From positions 2,327,001 to 2,391,000 of the forward strand of contig NZ_CP059902.1 of NCBI RefSeq assembly GCF_014127105.1: a DNA stretch of 64,000 nucleotides, given 5' to 3'. The first letter of the stretch is position 1. Every line of letters begins with the position of its first letter. The stretch comes from Devosia sp. MC521. Its GTDB lineage: Bacteria > Pseudomonadota > Alphaproteobacteria > Rhizobiales > Devosiaceae. The notes beneath the pieces are model-generated. The model was given only the letters and a program-made list of their open reading frames with translations, did not search any database and was not told the origin of the DNA. Shown piece by piece: positions 54,380 through 62,574 of the stretch. The position numbers and the translations under genes were made by a program.

Positions 54380-56032
54380 TCAGCCATAGAGCGCCTCCTT
54401 GAAGGGGGCTTCGCCCAAGCGGCGATAGGCTACGAGAAAGGTTTCTTCTTCGCCCTGACGCTGGCTGATGTAGAAATCTACAAGCTTTTCAATCGCGTTC
54501 GGCACCTCTTCGGCTTCAAAGCCGGGCCCGATGATCTTGCCCACAGACGCGCTTTCGGTGGCGTCGCCGCCGAGCGTAATCTGATAGAGCTCGCCGCCCT
54601 TCTTTTCGACGCCCAAGAGACCGATGTGACCAACGTGGTGGTGACCACAAGCGTTAATGCAGCCCGATATCTTGATCTTGAGGTCGCCGATTTCCTTTTG
54701 GCGAACCGGATCGGCAAATTTGCGGGAGATTTCCTGTGCGATCGGGATCGAGCGGGCATTGGCAAGCGCGCAGAAATCGAGGCCCGGGCAGCAGATCATG
54801 TCGGTGATGAGGTTGTTATTGCCCTCAGCCAAATCATGGGCGACGAGCACATCAAACACCGCGCGCAGATCGGCGATGGCGACATGCGGGAGCACGAGGT
54901 TTTGCTCGTGGGTGACGCGCAGCTCATCATAGGAATAGCGTTCGGCGAGATCCGCCACAACATCCATCTGCGCATCGGTGGCATCGCCCGGCGCGCCGCC
55001 TACTGGCTTGAGCGAGATCGTCACCGAGGCATAGCCCGACTGTACGTGCGGATGCAGATTATTGTCGAGCCAACGGCCATAGGCCGGATCGATGATCGAC
55101 TGATAGGCGATGTCAACACTGTCGCCAGAACGGTCGGCAAACGCAGGCGGAGCGAAATAGGCCGAGATACGATCAACCTCTTCCTGCGGAAGGGTGAGAA
55201 CGCCACCACGCACTTCGGCGAACTCGGCCTCGACCTGCCCCTTAATGCTTTCCAGCCCTTCTTCGTGGACGAGGATCTTGATGCGGGCTTTGTACTTGTT
55301 ATCGCGGCGGCCATAGCGGTTATACACCCGCATGATGCTTTCGAGATAAGCCAGCAAATGCTCGTTTGGAACGAAGCTGTTGAGGAGCTTGGCGATCATC
55401 GGCGTGCGACCGAGGCCACCACCAACCCAAACTTCCCAGCCGATCTCACCCGCGCCGTTGACGGCAGCCTGAAGGCCAATGTCATGGAAACGAATGGCGG
55501 CGCGATCATTGGGCGAGCCGGTGATTGCGATTTTGAATTTTCGTGGGAGGTATGAGAACTCCGGGTGGAGGCTCGACCACTGGCGCAGGATTTCAGCTAT
55601 CGGGCGCGGGTCGATGATTTCATCGGCGGCAGCGCCAGCGAACTGGTCTGTAGTGACGTTGCGAATGCAATTGCCCGAGGTTTGAATGGCGTGCATCTCA
55701 ACGCTCGCCAGCTCTTCCAACACCGCGGGGATATCGCTCAGCTTTGGCCAATTGTATTGAATGTTCTGGCGCGTGGTAAAATGGCCATAGCCCCGGTCAT
55801 ATGTGCGGGCGATATGAGCCAGTTTCCGCATCTGGCGCGAACTGAGCGTGCCATAAGGCACGGCCACACGCAGCATATAGGCGTGCAGCTGCAGGTAGAG
55901 CCCGTTCATCAGACGAAGCGGACGGAACTGGTCTTCGCTCAGCTCGCCGGAAAGACGACGCTTCACCTGATCAGCAAATTGCGCAGTGCGGCCTGCAACG
56001 AAAGCCGCGTCAAATTCATCGTATCGATACAT
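54380..56032 (-). CDS. cysI: Ferredoxin-dependent sulfite (nitrite/sulfite) reductase, siroheme protein
   Basis: A 550-residue hemoprotein with the siroheme-[4Fe-4S] ligands in CCPGLDFCALANARS and GCINACGHHHVGHIGLLG, and the substrate-binding basic motifs (FTTRQNIQYNW, RNVTTDQFAG). It reduces sulfite to sulfide for cysteine synthesis. No CysJ flavoprotein is present, so ferredoxin is the likely donor, and a ferredoxin reductase and two ferredoxins are nearby. The ATG at 56030-56032 with GGTGA upstream is preferred to a GTG at 56044. It overlaps DUF2849 by 17 bases. Confidence 0.92.
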   Translation of the reverse strand: MYRYDEFDAAFVAGRTAQFADQVKRRLSGELSEDQFRPLRLMNGLYLQLHAYMLRVAVPYGTLSSRQMRKLAHIARTYDRGYGHFTTRQNIQYNWPKLSDIPAVLEELASVEMHAIQTSGNCIRNVTTDQFAGAAADEIIDPRPIAEILRQWSSLHPEFSYLPRKFKIAITGSPNDRAAIRFHDIGLQAAVNGAGEIGWEVWVGGGLGRTPMIAKLLNSFVPNEHLLAYLESIMRVYNRYGRRDNKYKARIKILVHEEGLESIKGQVEAEFAEVRGGVLTLPQEEVDRISAYFAPPAFADRSGDSVDIAYQSIIDPAYGRWLDNNLHPHVQSGYASVTISLKPVGGAPGDATDAQMDVVADLAERYSYDELRVTHEQNLVLPHVAIADLRAVFDVLVAHDLAEGNNNLITDMICCPGLDFCALANARSIPIAQEISRKFADPVRQKEIGDLKIKISGCINACGHHHVGHIGLLGVEKKGGELYQITLGGDATESASVGKIIGPGFEAEEVPNAIEKLVDFYISQRQGEEETFLVAYRRLGEAPFKEALYG

Positions 56033-56342
56033 GCCCGTCTTCACCCAAGTGCTGGCGTTCGTATGCCTGCCCGTTCAAAGAGAGGGGAGCGGTGGGGCCC
56101 GCCGCCCTGATGCGTTCGCGCAGACGCTTGGGCACAATCACCCCATCGACCTGCTCTACTTCTTCAATTTCGAGACTGACCACACGGCCGGTGGCCTTGC
56201 TGGCTGCCAGCGCCTCATCGCGAGCAACGGCCTCGTCCTTGGCGTAAAGGCGCGCGGACTGCAGGTCCTCGACCCAAACGCCATGTCCATCGAGATAAAC
56301 TGCGGCGCCCGAGATCAGCTCGTTGCCGGTTAGAATTTCCAT
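56016..56342 (-). CDS. DUF2849 domain protein
   Basis: A 108-residue protein of the DUF2849 family, which almost always sits between siroheme synthase and the sulfite reductase in alphaproteobacteria. Starts MEILTGNELISGAAVYLDG and contains AVARDEALAASKATGRVVSLEIEEV. A role in the sulfite reductase pathway is inferred from position. The ATG at 56340-56342, 2 bases after the cysG stop, is used; a GTG overlapping the stop is possible. Confidence 0.82.
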   Translation of the reverse strand: MEILTGNELISGAAVYLDGHGVWVEDLQSARLYAKDEAVARDEALAASKATGRVVSLEIEEVEQVDGVIVPKRLRERIRAAGPTAPLSLNGQAYERQHLGEDGHVSIR

Positions 56343-56344
56343 AG

Positions 56345-57739
56345 TCACGCTACCTTAAAACTCTCAGCAGCCGCCGAGGCCGCTTGCGCCCAATCACCGT
56401 GGGCGACAGCCCGTCCAATCAGAATGACGGCGGGTCCATCGACAAATTCGACTGCGCCCTCTGCCAAGGCACCAAGCGTGCCAGAATAGAATGTCCGATC
56501 CGCCCTGCCCGCATTGACGACAATGCCGACAGGAAGATCAAAACCTGCCCCATGCGAAACCAGTCGCGCGGCCGTTTCGGCGGCGATGGCTTTGCCCATG
56601 TAAAGCGCGACCGTCAGCCCCGACTGCGCCAGCGCCGCCCAATGGTTCAAATCTGTGTCGTCCGCGCCGTGCGCCGTCGCAACGACAAAGCCCGTCGACA
56701 CGCCGCGCAGAGTGACTGGCGTTGCCGTATCTGCGGCAGCGGCAAGAGCTGCACTGACGCCCGGAACGATGTCGTAAGCAACGCCCGCCTTACGCAAAGC
56801 CGCGATCTCTTCGCCCGCACGGCCAAAGATCATCGGGTCCCCAGACTTGAGCCGGGCGACCTTTTTGCCCTCTGAGGCGAGACGCACTATGAGGGTATTG
56901 ATCTGAGCCTGACTAAAGGAATGGTGTCCCCGCGCCTTGCCAACGCAAATCTGTTCGGCATCGCGGCGGCCCATCTCCACCACGGCTGCGGGGACGAGTT
57001 GATCGTGAACAATCACATCAGCGGATTGAAGCAATCGCTGGGCGCGCAGGGTAAGGAGGTCTTCAGAACCCGGGCCCGCACCGATCAACCAGACGACGCC
57101 ATCGCTGCGGCCAGCATTCGCGTGCTGCTGAAGGAGATCATTGGCTGCGGCGTCTCCTGCGCCCGCTTCGACGGCACGAGCGACGGCGGGTGAACTGACA
57201 AGCTCTTCGTAATACCGACGACGCTTCGGCCCCTCGTGGATCAGGCTCTCGACCGCGTGGCGCATCTTACCCGCAAGGCCAGCGATCTTGCCGACGCTGG
57301 GCGACAGCATGGCTTCGATTTGCGCGCGGACGAGACGCGCGAGAACGGGAGCATCGCCCTCAGTGGAGATCGCCACGGTCAGTGGCGCACGATCCACGAT
57401 TGAGGGCGTATAGAAATCACATTCGGCTGGAACGTCGACCACATTAAGCGGAATGCCGAGGCGACGTGCTGTCGCTTTCGCCAACTCTGCCGCGTCACTT
57501 TTTTCTGCGACGAATACGAGGCTTGTGCCGACAACGTCGTCTGCAGTGATCGCGCGGGGGATGATGGCCACAGGAAAGGCGGAGAAGTCAGTTTCGACAG
57601 TCTGGGAGTAAATCTCTACCGAAGCTGTCGTCTTACTAACCAACCGGACCTTATTAAGGGCTTCATCGTTACCGCCGACGATGATGATGCGCTTACCCTT
57701 GACCTTAAAACTCAACGGAAATGTGTTGAGACTGCCCAT
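56345..57739 (-). CDS. cysG: Siroheme synthase CysG
   Basis: A 464-residue bifunctional enzyme: an N-terminal precorrin-2 dehydrogenase/ferrochelatase (FKVKGKRIIIVGGNDEALNKVRL, then VDVPAECDFYTPSIVDR) and a C-terminal uroporphyrinogen-III C-methyltransferase (VWLIGAGPGSEDLLTLRAQRLL, VGKARGHHSFSQAQIN, KVARLKSGDPMIFGRAGEE, GVSAALAAAADTATPVTLRG). It makes the siroheme cofactor of the downstream sulfite reductase. First gene of the sulfur operon. The ATG at 57739 is favoured over one 15 bases upstream. Confidence 0.95.
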   Translation of the reverse strand: MGSLNTFPLSFKVKGKRIIIVGGNDEALNKVRLVSKTTASVEIYSQTVETDFSAFPVAIIPRAITADDVVGTSLVFVAEKSDAAELAKATARRLGIPLNVVDVPAECDFYTPSIVDRAPLTVAISTEGDAPVLARLVRAQIEAMLSPSVGKIAGLAGKMRHAVESLIHEGPKRRRYYEELVSSPAVARAVEAGAGDAAANDLLQQHANAGRSDGVVWLIGAGPGSEDLLTLRAQRLLQSADVIVHDQLVPAAVVEMGRRDAEQICVGKARGHHSFSQAQINTLIVRLASEGKKVARLKSGDPMIFGRAGEEIAALRKAGVAYDIVPGVSAALAAAADTATPVTLRGVSTGFVVATAHGADDTDLNHWAALAQSGLTVALYMGKAIAAETAARLVSHGAGFDLPVGIVVNAGRADRTFYSGTLGALAEGAVEFVDGPAVILIGRAVAHGDWAQAASAAAESFKVA

Positions 57740-58112
57740 TTGGTTTCCAAACAATAGATGCTGGAACCTAATCTAATTTCATCAAGCGCAACAATGGCTT
57801 GAAATTCGATAGCTTTTATTTTCCTCTTCAGACGCGTGACTTGGAAAGAGCATCACCATGCAGGCCACTTCTCGCCAAATAAATCTTTCCCGGATCGCCA
57901 GAGAGAATTTTTTGCTGACGAGCGGCGCAAGTTTTGGTCGAGCAATTTGCGTATAGCGACACGTTTGGAGAGAAATATTCTCCGAATTGCACGGTCCGCG
58001 TCAGGCCGGATAATTCTGCAAGTCAGAAGATGACGGGCGGTGAGTGGTGTGCGGTCCGTTGCGACGGCTGACGCGGAGAGAGGAACGCTTCTGCGTGAAA
58101 GCAGAATGGCCA

Positions 58113-58144
58113 ACAAAAAAGGGACCGCATTGCTGCGGCCCCTT
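58113..58144 (-). terminator. Terminator of ferredoxin copy 2
   Basis: AAGGG-A-CCGCA-TTGC-TGCGG-C-CCCTT at 58119-58144, followed on the minus strand by TTTTGTTG. The rest of the 425-base stretch from 57740 to 58164 has no gene I can support; it should contain the cysG promoter. Confidence 0.85.
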
Positions 58145-58164
58145 CAAACTTGAAAATCAAACCC

Positions 58165-58485
58165 TCAGCCCTGGCGGCTCGGTACGTGAACGACAAGACC
58201 ATCGAGCTCGCCACGCACCTTGATCTGGCATGACAAGCGGCTTTCGTCACGAACGTCGAAGGCGAAGTCGAGCATGTCTTCTTCCATCGACGATGGACCA
58301 CCGACCGTGTCGCGCCATGCAGCGTCGATATAAACGTGGCAAGTCGCGCAAGTGCACGCACCACCGCATTCGGCGACGATGCCCGGAACAGCGTTCATGA
58401 TCGCCGTTTCCATGACGGTGGAGCCGTTTTCGCCAACAGTTTCGATACGTTCACCCTGAGCGGTGACATAGGTAATCTTGGTCAT
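58165..58485 (-). CDS. [2Fe-2S] ferredoxin (adrenodoxin type), copy 2
   Basis: A 106-residue ferredoxin with ligands C40-x5-C46-x2-C49 in AECGGACTCATCHVYID and the fourth in RLSCQIK. It is clearly a paralogue of the ferredoxin at 51441, of the same length and with the same extra cysteine (C44). It lies between the sulfur operon and the methyltransferase gene, 19 bases after the latter on the same strand, and has its own terminator. Confidence 0.93.
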   Translation of the reverse strand: MTKITYVTAQGERIETVGENGSTVMETAIMNAVPGIVAECGGACTCATCHVYIDAAWRDTVGGPSSMEEDMLDFAFDVRDESRLSCQIKVRGELDGLVVHVPSRQG

Positions 58486-58504
58486 TAAGGGGCCTTCCAG
58501 ACGA

Positions 58505-59674
58505 TCAAAGACCCATAAGGCCTTCGAGGTAATGCTTTTCTATCCCAAACATAGCCTTGACTGAAGCAATCCGGTCAAGCGCGGCTTCGCGAGACATCGC
58601 CTGTCCCTTTTGCGCGACGATGAGATTGTTCTTGGGCGTATGTGCATCAGATATGAATTCGAACACCTTGGTGCGATAGCCGTGCACTTCAAGAATGAGT
58701 GCGCGTAGACCGTCCGTCACCATCTCGGCCTGCTTTTCAAGGAACGTGCCGTGGCGCAGCAGGAAGTCGAGGCGTTCATCGGCTTGCCCCTGCTCCATCG
58801 AGCGACGGATCTGCTTATGGCAGCACGGCGCAACCGCAATCAGGCTCGCGCCTGATGTAATGCCCTTAAAGATTGCGTCGTCGGTGGCTGTATCGCAGGC
58901 GTGGAGCGCGATTATGGCATCAGCGCCGCTCGTGTCGAAATCAAGGATCATGCCGGACGCGAAGCTGAGGCTCGCAAAGCCAGACTTTGCGGCCAGGGCA
59001 TTGCCGCTCTCGACCAAGGCGGGACGCATCTCTACGCCCACTATCTTGGCCTTTAGGCTCTCACGCTTGAAATAGTCGGCCAAGGCGAAATCCAAATAGC
59101 CCTTCCCCGCGCCCATATCCATAATGGTGGGCTCGGTTGCGCCAATCTGTTGAATCAGCGGCGCAAAGATTTCGACCATCTTGTTGATCTGGCGGAACTT
59201 GTCTTGGGACGCCGACAGAACCTTGCCATCAGCACCTGTAATGCCGAGTTCCTTCAGCCAAACAGAAGACGTATCTGCCAGTGGCCGGTTCTTCGCCCGG
59301 TCGTGCGTAGCGGGGGCAGCTTCTCTACCCTTCACGTCGCGACGCTTGAGGCGAACTTCGTCCTTTTGACGCTCGAAGCTAAGGTCGAACGCAACTGTTT
59401 CAAGCTTGGCGCTTCGATAGTCGTTCGCCAGACCCGCCGACAAAAACGCTTCAGCTTCTGCCAAAGCGAGGTTTTTGGTGATGTCGCGGGTTTTGTAGCG
59501 GTAGACCAAGCTCAAACGCTCGCCGGCCTTGATGACCACCTTGCGGGCTTCAACCGATTTCAGATCGGTTGAAGCACCGTGGTAGCCAGCAAGCTTCAGT
59601 TTCAGCAGCGTACCGTCCGCGAATGTATCGCGAACAGCAGCTACAAACTCAGCGATGCGGTCGGACGCGCTCAA
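58505..59674 (-). CDS. Class I SAM-dependent methyltransferase
   Basis: A 389-residue protein with a C-terminal methyltransferase domain: motif I IMDMGAGKGYLDFAL near residue 190, GVEMRPALVESGNALA, and IALHACDTATDDAIFKGITSGASLIAVAPCCHKQIRR, as in the Methyltransf_32 family. The N-terminal 130 residues (YRYKTRDITKNLALAEAEAF) are a separate domain. The substrate is unknown, perhaps RNA. It overlaps the end of prfC by 4 bases, so it is expressed with it. Confidence 0.82.
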   Translation of the reverse strand: MSASDRIAEFVAAVRDTFADGTLLKLKLAGYHGASTDLKSVEARKVVIKAGERLSLVYRYKTRDITKNLALAEAEAFLSAGLANDYRSAKLETVAFDLSFERQKDEVRLKRRDVKGREAAPATHDRAKNRPLADTSSVWLKELGITGADGKVLSASQDKFRQINKMVEIFAPLIQQIGATEPTIMDMGAGKGYLDFALADYFKRESLKAKIVGVEMRPALVESGNALAAKSGFASLSFASGMILDFDTSGADAIIALHACDTATDDAIFKGITSGASLIAVAPCCHKQIRRSMEQGQADERLDFLLRHGTFLEKQAEMVTDGLRALILEVHGYRTKVFEFISDAHTPKNNLIVAQKGQAMSREAALDRIASVKAMFGIEKHYLEGLMGL

Positions 59675-61272
59675 TGCCGTTCCTTCGTGGTGAGGAAGCG
59701 GATCTTGGGCCAGTCCTGCTTCGCGCGGTCAGCCCACCAGGCGTTCTGAGCAAGAAAGACAGGGGATTCAGCGCGATCTTCGGCCATGTTGACCTTCTGC
59801 GCGGCGATGAAGCGCTTGAGTTCCTCAGCGTCATCACATTCGACCCAACGGGCAACTTCATAACCCATGGATTCAAAGGTGATTGGGACGTTGTATTCCT
59901 TAGCAACGCGCGACGCCAAAACTTCAAGCTGCAGCTGACCAACGACGCCGACGATCCAGTCTGCGCCTACCATGCGGCGGAAGACTTGCGTGACGCCTTC
60001 TTCGGACAGGTCCGAGAGAGCCTTAGCCATCTGCTTGGTCTTCATCGCGTCGGTCAAACGAACGCGACGAATGATTTCCGGCGCAAAGTTCGGGATGCCG
60101 GTGACGTTGATATTCGCGCCTTCGGTGAGCGTATCACCCACGGACAAGGTGCCGTGGTTTGGGATACCGACGATATCACCCGCAACAGCCTCTTCGGCGA
60201 GTTCACGGTTGTTACCAAAGAAGAACATCGGGTTCGACACGGCCATATCTTTGCCGGTACGGACGTTCTTGAGACGCATGCCGCGCTCGAACGTGCCCGA
60301 GCACAGACGCACGAAAGCAATACGGTCGCGATGGTTCGCGTCCATATTCGCCTGCACCTTGAAGACAAACCCAGTGACCTTCTTGTCGGCAGGGTCGATT
60401 GGCGCGGGCAATGCTGGTTGTGGACGAGGTTCAGGGCCCCACTCGCCGAGGGTCCGCAGCAGTTCAGCAACGGAAACACCCTTGAGCGCAGAGCCGAACA
60501 GCACTGGACTCAAATGGCCAGCGTGGAAAGTTTCGAGATCAAACTCTGGGAGCATGGCTTGCGCCATTTCCAAAGTTTCAAGGGCCGTCATGAAGACTGG
60601 ATTGTTCGCCAATGCTTCGACGTCCAGAAGATCTTCGAGGCTCTCGAACTCGACGATGGTCTTGCCCTTAGGATCAACAACGCGCTTTTCGATCAGATCG
60701 ATATAGCCGGTGAAATCCACGCCCTGCCCGATTGGCCAGAGCACAGGCGTCAAATCCAGCGCCAGCTTGCCTTGAATTTCGTCGATCAGTTCAAGCGGGG
60801 CATGACCTTCGCGGTCCACCTTATTGATGAAGGTGATGATCGGAATGTCGCGCAGACGGCAGACTTCAAACAGTTTGAGCGTCTGGCTTTCGATACCCTT
60901 GGCGGCGTCGATGACCATGATGGCCGCGTCAACGGCGGTCAGCGTGCGGTAGGTGTCTTCCGAGAAGTCCGAGTGGCCCGGCGTATCGAGCAGGTTGAGC
61001 GTCAGCCCGTCATAGTCAAAGGTCATCACCGAGGAGGTGATGGAAATGCCGCGCTGCTGCTCCATTTCCATCCAGTCCGAGCGCGTGGCGCGCACGCCCG
61101 ACTTGCCGCGAACAAGGCCGGCAGACTGAATTGCGCCTGCTGCTGCCAGCAGGCGTTCGGTGAGGGTCGTCTTACCGGCGTCAGGGTGCGAGATGATCGC
61201 AAAGGTACGGCGAAGACGGAACGGTTCGTTGGTGGGCCGGGCTGGTGCCGCGGCAGCGGTGGCAATGGTCAT
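59671..61272 (-). CDS. prfC: Peptide chain release factor 3
   Basis: A 533-residue translational GTPase that recycles RF1 and RF2. GTP-binding motifs: SHPDAGKTT (G1), RGISITSSVM (G2 region), DTPGHSDFSEDTYRTL (G3) and NKVDREG (G4). The RF3-specific SDWMEMEQQRGIS and C-terminal domain with WIVGVVGQLQLEVLASRV are present. Length agrees with the family (about 525-535). Confidence 0.97.
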   Translation of the reverse strand: MTIATAAAAPARPTNEPFRLRRTFAIISHPDAGKTTLTERLLAAAGAIQSAGLVRGKSGVRATRSDWMEMEQQRGISITSSVMTFDYDGLTLNLLDTPGHSDFSEDTYRTLTAVDAAIMVIDAAKGIESQTLKLFEVCRLRDIPIITFINKVDREGHAPLELIDEIQGKLALDLTPVLWPIGQGVDFTGYIDLIEKRVVDPKGKTIVEFESLEDLLDVEALANNPVFMTALETLEMAQAMLPEFDLETFHAGHLSPVLFGSALKGVSVAELLRTLGEWGPEPRPQPALPAPIDPADKKVTGFVFKVQANMDANHRDRIAFVRLCSGTFERGMRLKNVRTGKDMAVSNPMFFFGNNRELAEEAVAGDIVGIPNHGTLSVGDTLTEGANINVTGIPNFAPEIIRRVRLTDAMKTKQMAKALSDLSEEGVTQVFRRMVGADWIVGVVGQLQLEVLASRVAKEYNVPITFESMGYEVARWVECDDAEELKRFIAAQKVNMAEDRAESPVFLAQNAWWADRAKQDWPKIRFLTTKERH

Positions 61273-61396
61273 CGATACTGCTGAATGTGTTGGCGCTGGC
61301 AGAAAGAGCCGAGCGACCCGGCCTTACATATGGGTGCGCTGTATAGTTTGACAGAGGTGTTTGGTCAAACGGACGCAGTGTCTCGCCTGTTCCAAT

Positions 61397-61816
61397 TCAT
61401 TCTGGAACAAACTTGAGCGTACCAAGCTTGCGCAGGGCAAACCCATCAGAAGTATGGTGCACCCCATCCATGAGCGGCACATCATGAAAATCGTAAGGGC
61501 TAATGCCCTCAAGACAGGCGACGTTCACGCCATATTGCCCGGCAACGGAGCGGCGAACGTGGAAGGTATAGATGCCACAAACCGAGCAGAAGTAGTGCTT
61601 GGCCGTGTTGGTATTGAATTGATAGAGCGTGAGCTTGTCTTCGCCCTCCGTGATGCTGATCCCGCCGGGATCAGCCGACACCGCCACGGCCCCACGCATG
61701 CGGCAGAACGAGCATGTGCAACGCCGTGCCGTGCGCAAACCGTCCGTCAGCTTTACCGTGAATTGAACTGCACCGCAGTGACAGGCCCCTTTTGTTGTAG
61801 CAACATCGAGATCCAT
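61397..61816 (-). CDS. GFA-family zinc protein
   Basis: A 139-residue protein of the GFA (glutathione-dependent formaldehyde-activating) family. The zinc cysteines appear in KGACHCGAVQF, RRCTCSFCRMRGAV and YFCSVCGIYTFHVRR. These proteins are carbon-sulfur lyase-like, but most are functionally uncharacterised. The ATG at 61816 is chosen; one codon earlier is another ATG. Stand-alone gene between an Hpt gene and prfC. Confidence 0.88.
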   Translation of the reverse strand: MDLDVATTKGACHCGAVQFTVKLTDGLRTARRCTCSFCRMRGAVAVSADPGGISITEGEDKLTLYQFNTNTAKHYFCSVCGIYTFHVRRSVAGQYGVNVACLEGISPYDFHDVPLMDGVHHTSDGFALRKLGTLKFVPE

Positions 61817-61840
61817 CACAGTGCCTCCTTGGTTCTCGGC

Positions 61841-62227
61841 TTACTCTGCTTCGCTCAGAATGTCAGCGATTGTCGCACGCACTTCTTCTACCGCCATGCC
61901 CAAATCATCGAGCTGTTCGGTGGTGAGCGGGCGCATGCCCTGCAAATCGCGTTCAAGCTGGCGCGCGAGTTCTGTCACTTCAAACGCACCCACCCCTGCA
62001 GAGGCTCCCTTGATCGCATGCAAATTCATGGCCATGCCGTCGTAGTCCGCCGCCAGACGCAGGCGTTCGTAATAGTTTTTGATGGTCGTATCAAAGAGAC
62101 GCAAAATTTCGCGTTCTAGGTTGGGATCACCCAGGCACTGCTTGGCCAAATGAGCGCGGTCAATGGGACGCTTCGACAGCGCCTCATTGTTCTCTAGCTC
62201 GTTCTCGTTGACTGCCCACTGAGCCAT
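61841..62227 (-). CDS. Hpt domain phosphotransfer protein
   Basis: A 128-residue single-domain histidine phosphotransferase. The phospho-histidine motif is MNLHAIKGASAGVGAFEVTELARQLE. AGGAG lies 7 bases before the ATG at 62225-62227, so this start is preferred to one 57 bases upstream. It has no kinase or receiver partner nearby. It is not ChpT, which has a larger two-domain fold, so it would serve another relay; the CckA gene in this window is only a remote candidate partner. Confidence 0.86.
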   Translation of the reverse strand: MAQWAVNENELENNEALSKRPIDRAHLAKQCLGDPNLEREILRLFDTTIKNYYERLRLAADYDGMAMNLHAIKGASAGVGAFEVTELARQLERDLQGMRPLTTEQLDDLGMAVEEVRATIADILSEAE

Positions 62228-62318
62228 AGTCGCACTCCTAGAACCGATCGAAATCGGCAAATACCCTGTGAACAACTTACGCAACGCCCATGAACAGGGA
62301 ATTAAGCCACAGCTTTGC

Positions 62319-62376
62319 CTTGCTCAAACGATCAAAAGGTTAACGTTTTTCACTCAAAAATTAACCTTTGAGCAAG
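62319..62376. repeat. Long imperfect palindrome upstream of the coiled-coil gene
   Basis: CTTGCTCAAA (62319-62328) and AAAGGTTAA (62335-62343) on the left match TTAACCTTTGAGCAAG (62361-62376) on the right in inverted order, with six extra bases (62329-62334) in the left arm and an inner GTTTTT/AAAAA pair. It lies in a 347-base gap (62228-62574) without a gene, about 200 bases before the next start. Confidence 0.55.
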
Positions 62377-62574
62377 AAAGCGGTGGGTTTGCTTAAAATT
62401 GAATGTAAGTATGCGCTTTAACCAGCGCGCGGCGGCGAGGGTTTGGGGGACAATCTGGGGCATTTGCATCGCATTGTCCCGTTGTGGCGTTGAGCTTGCT
62501 AAGGGCTTGAACGCGATAACAACTCCCAAAATCCGCCGTGTTGCTGCAGTGCCGACGCGAGAGTTGTAAAGAGT

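Noticed and set aside
54626..55555. A 309-codon plus-strand frame
   Set aside because: It is antisense to the sulfite reductase gene, which has intact siroheme ligands.
57836..58033. A 65-residue plus-strand frame in the gap between cysG and ferredoxin 2
   Set aside because: No ribosome binding site, no recognisable motif and opposite orientation to both neighbours.
59569..61284. A 571-codon plus-strand frame
   Set aside because: It is antisense to prfC, which has complete GTPase motifs.
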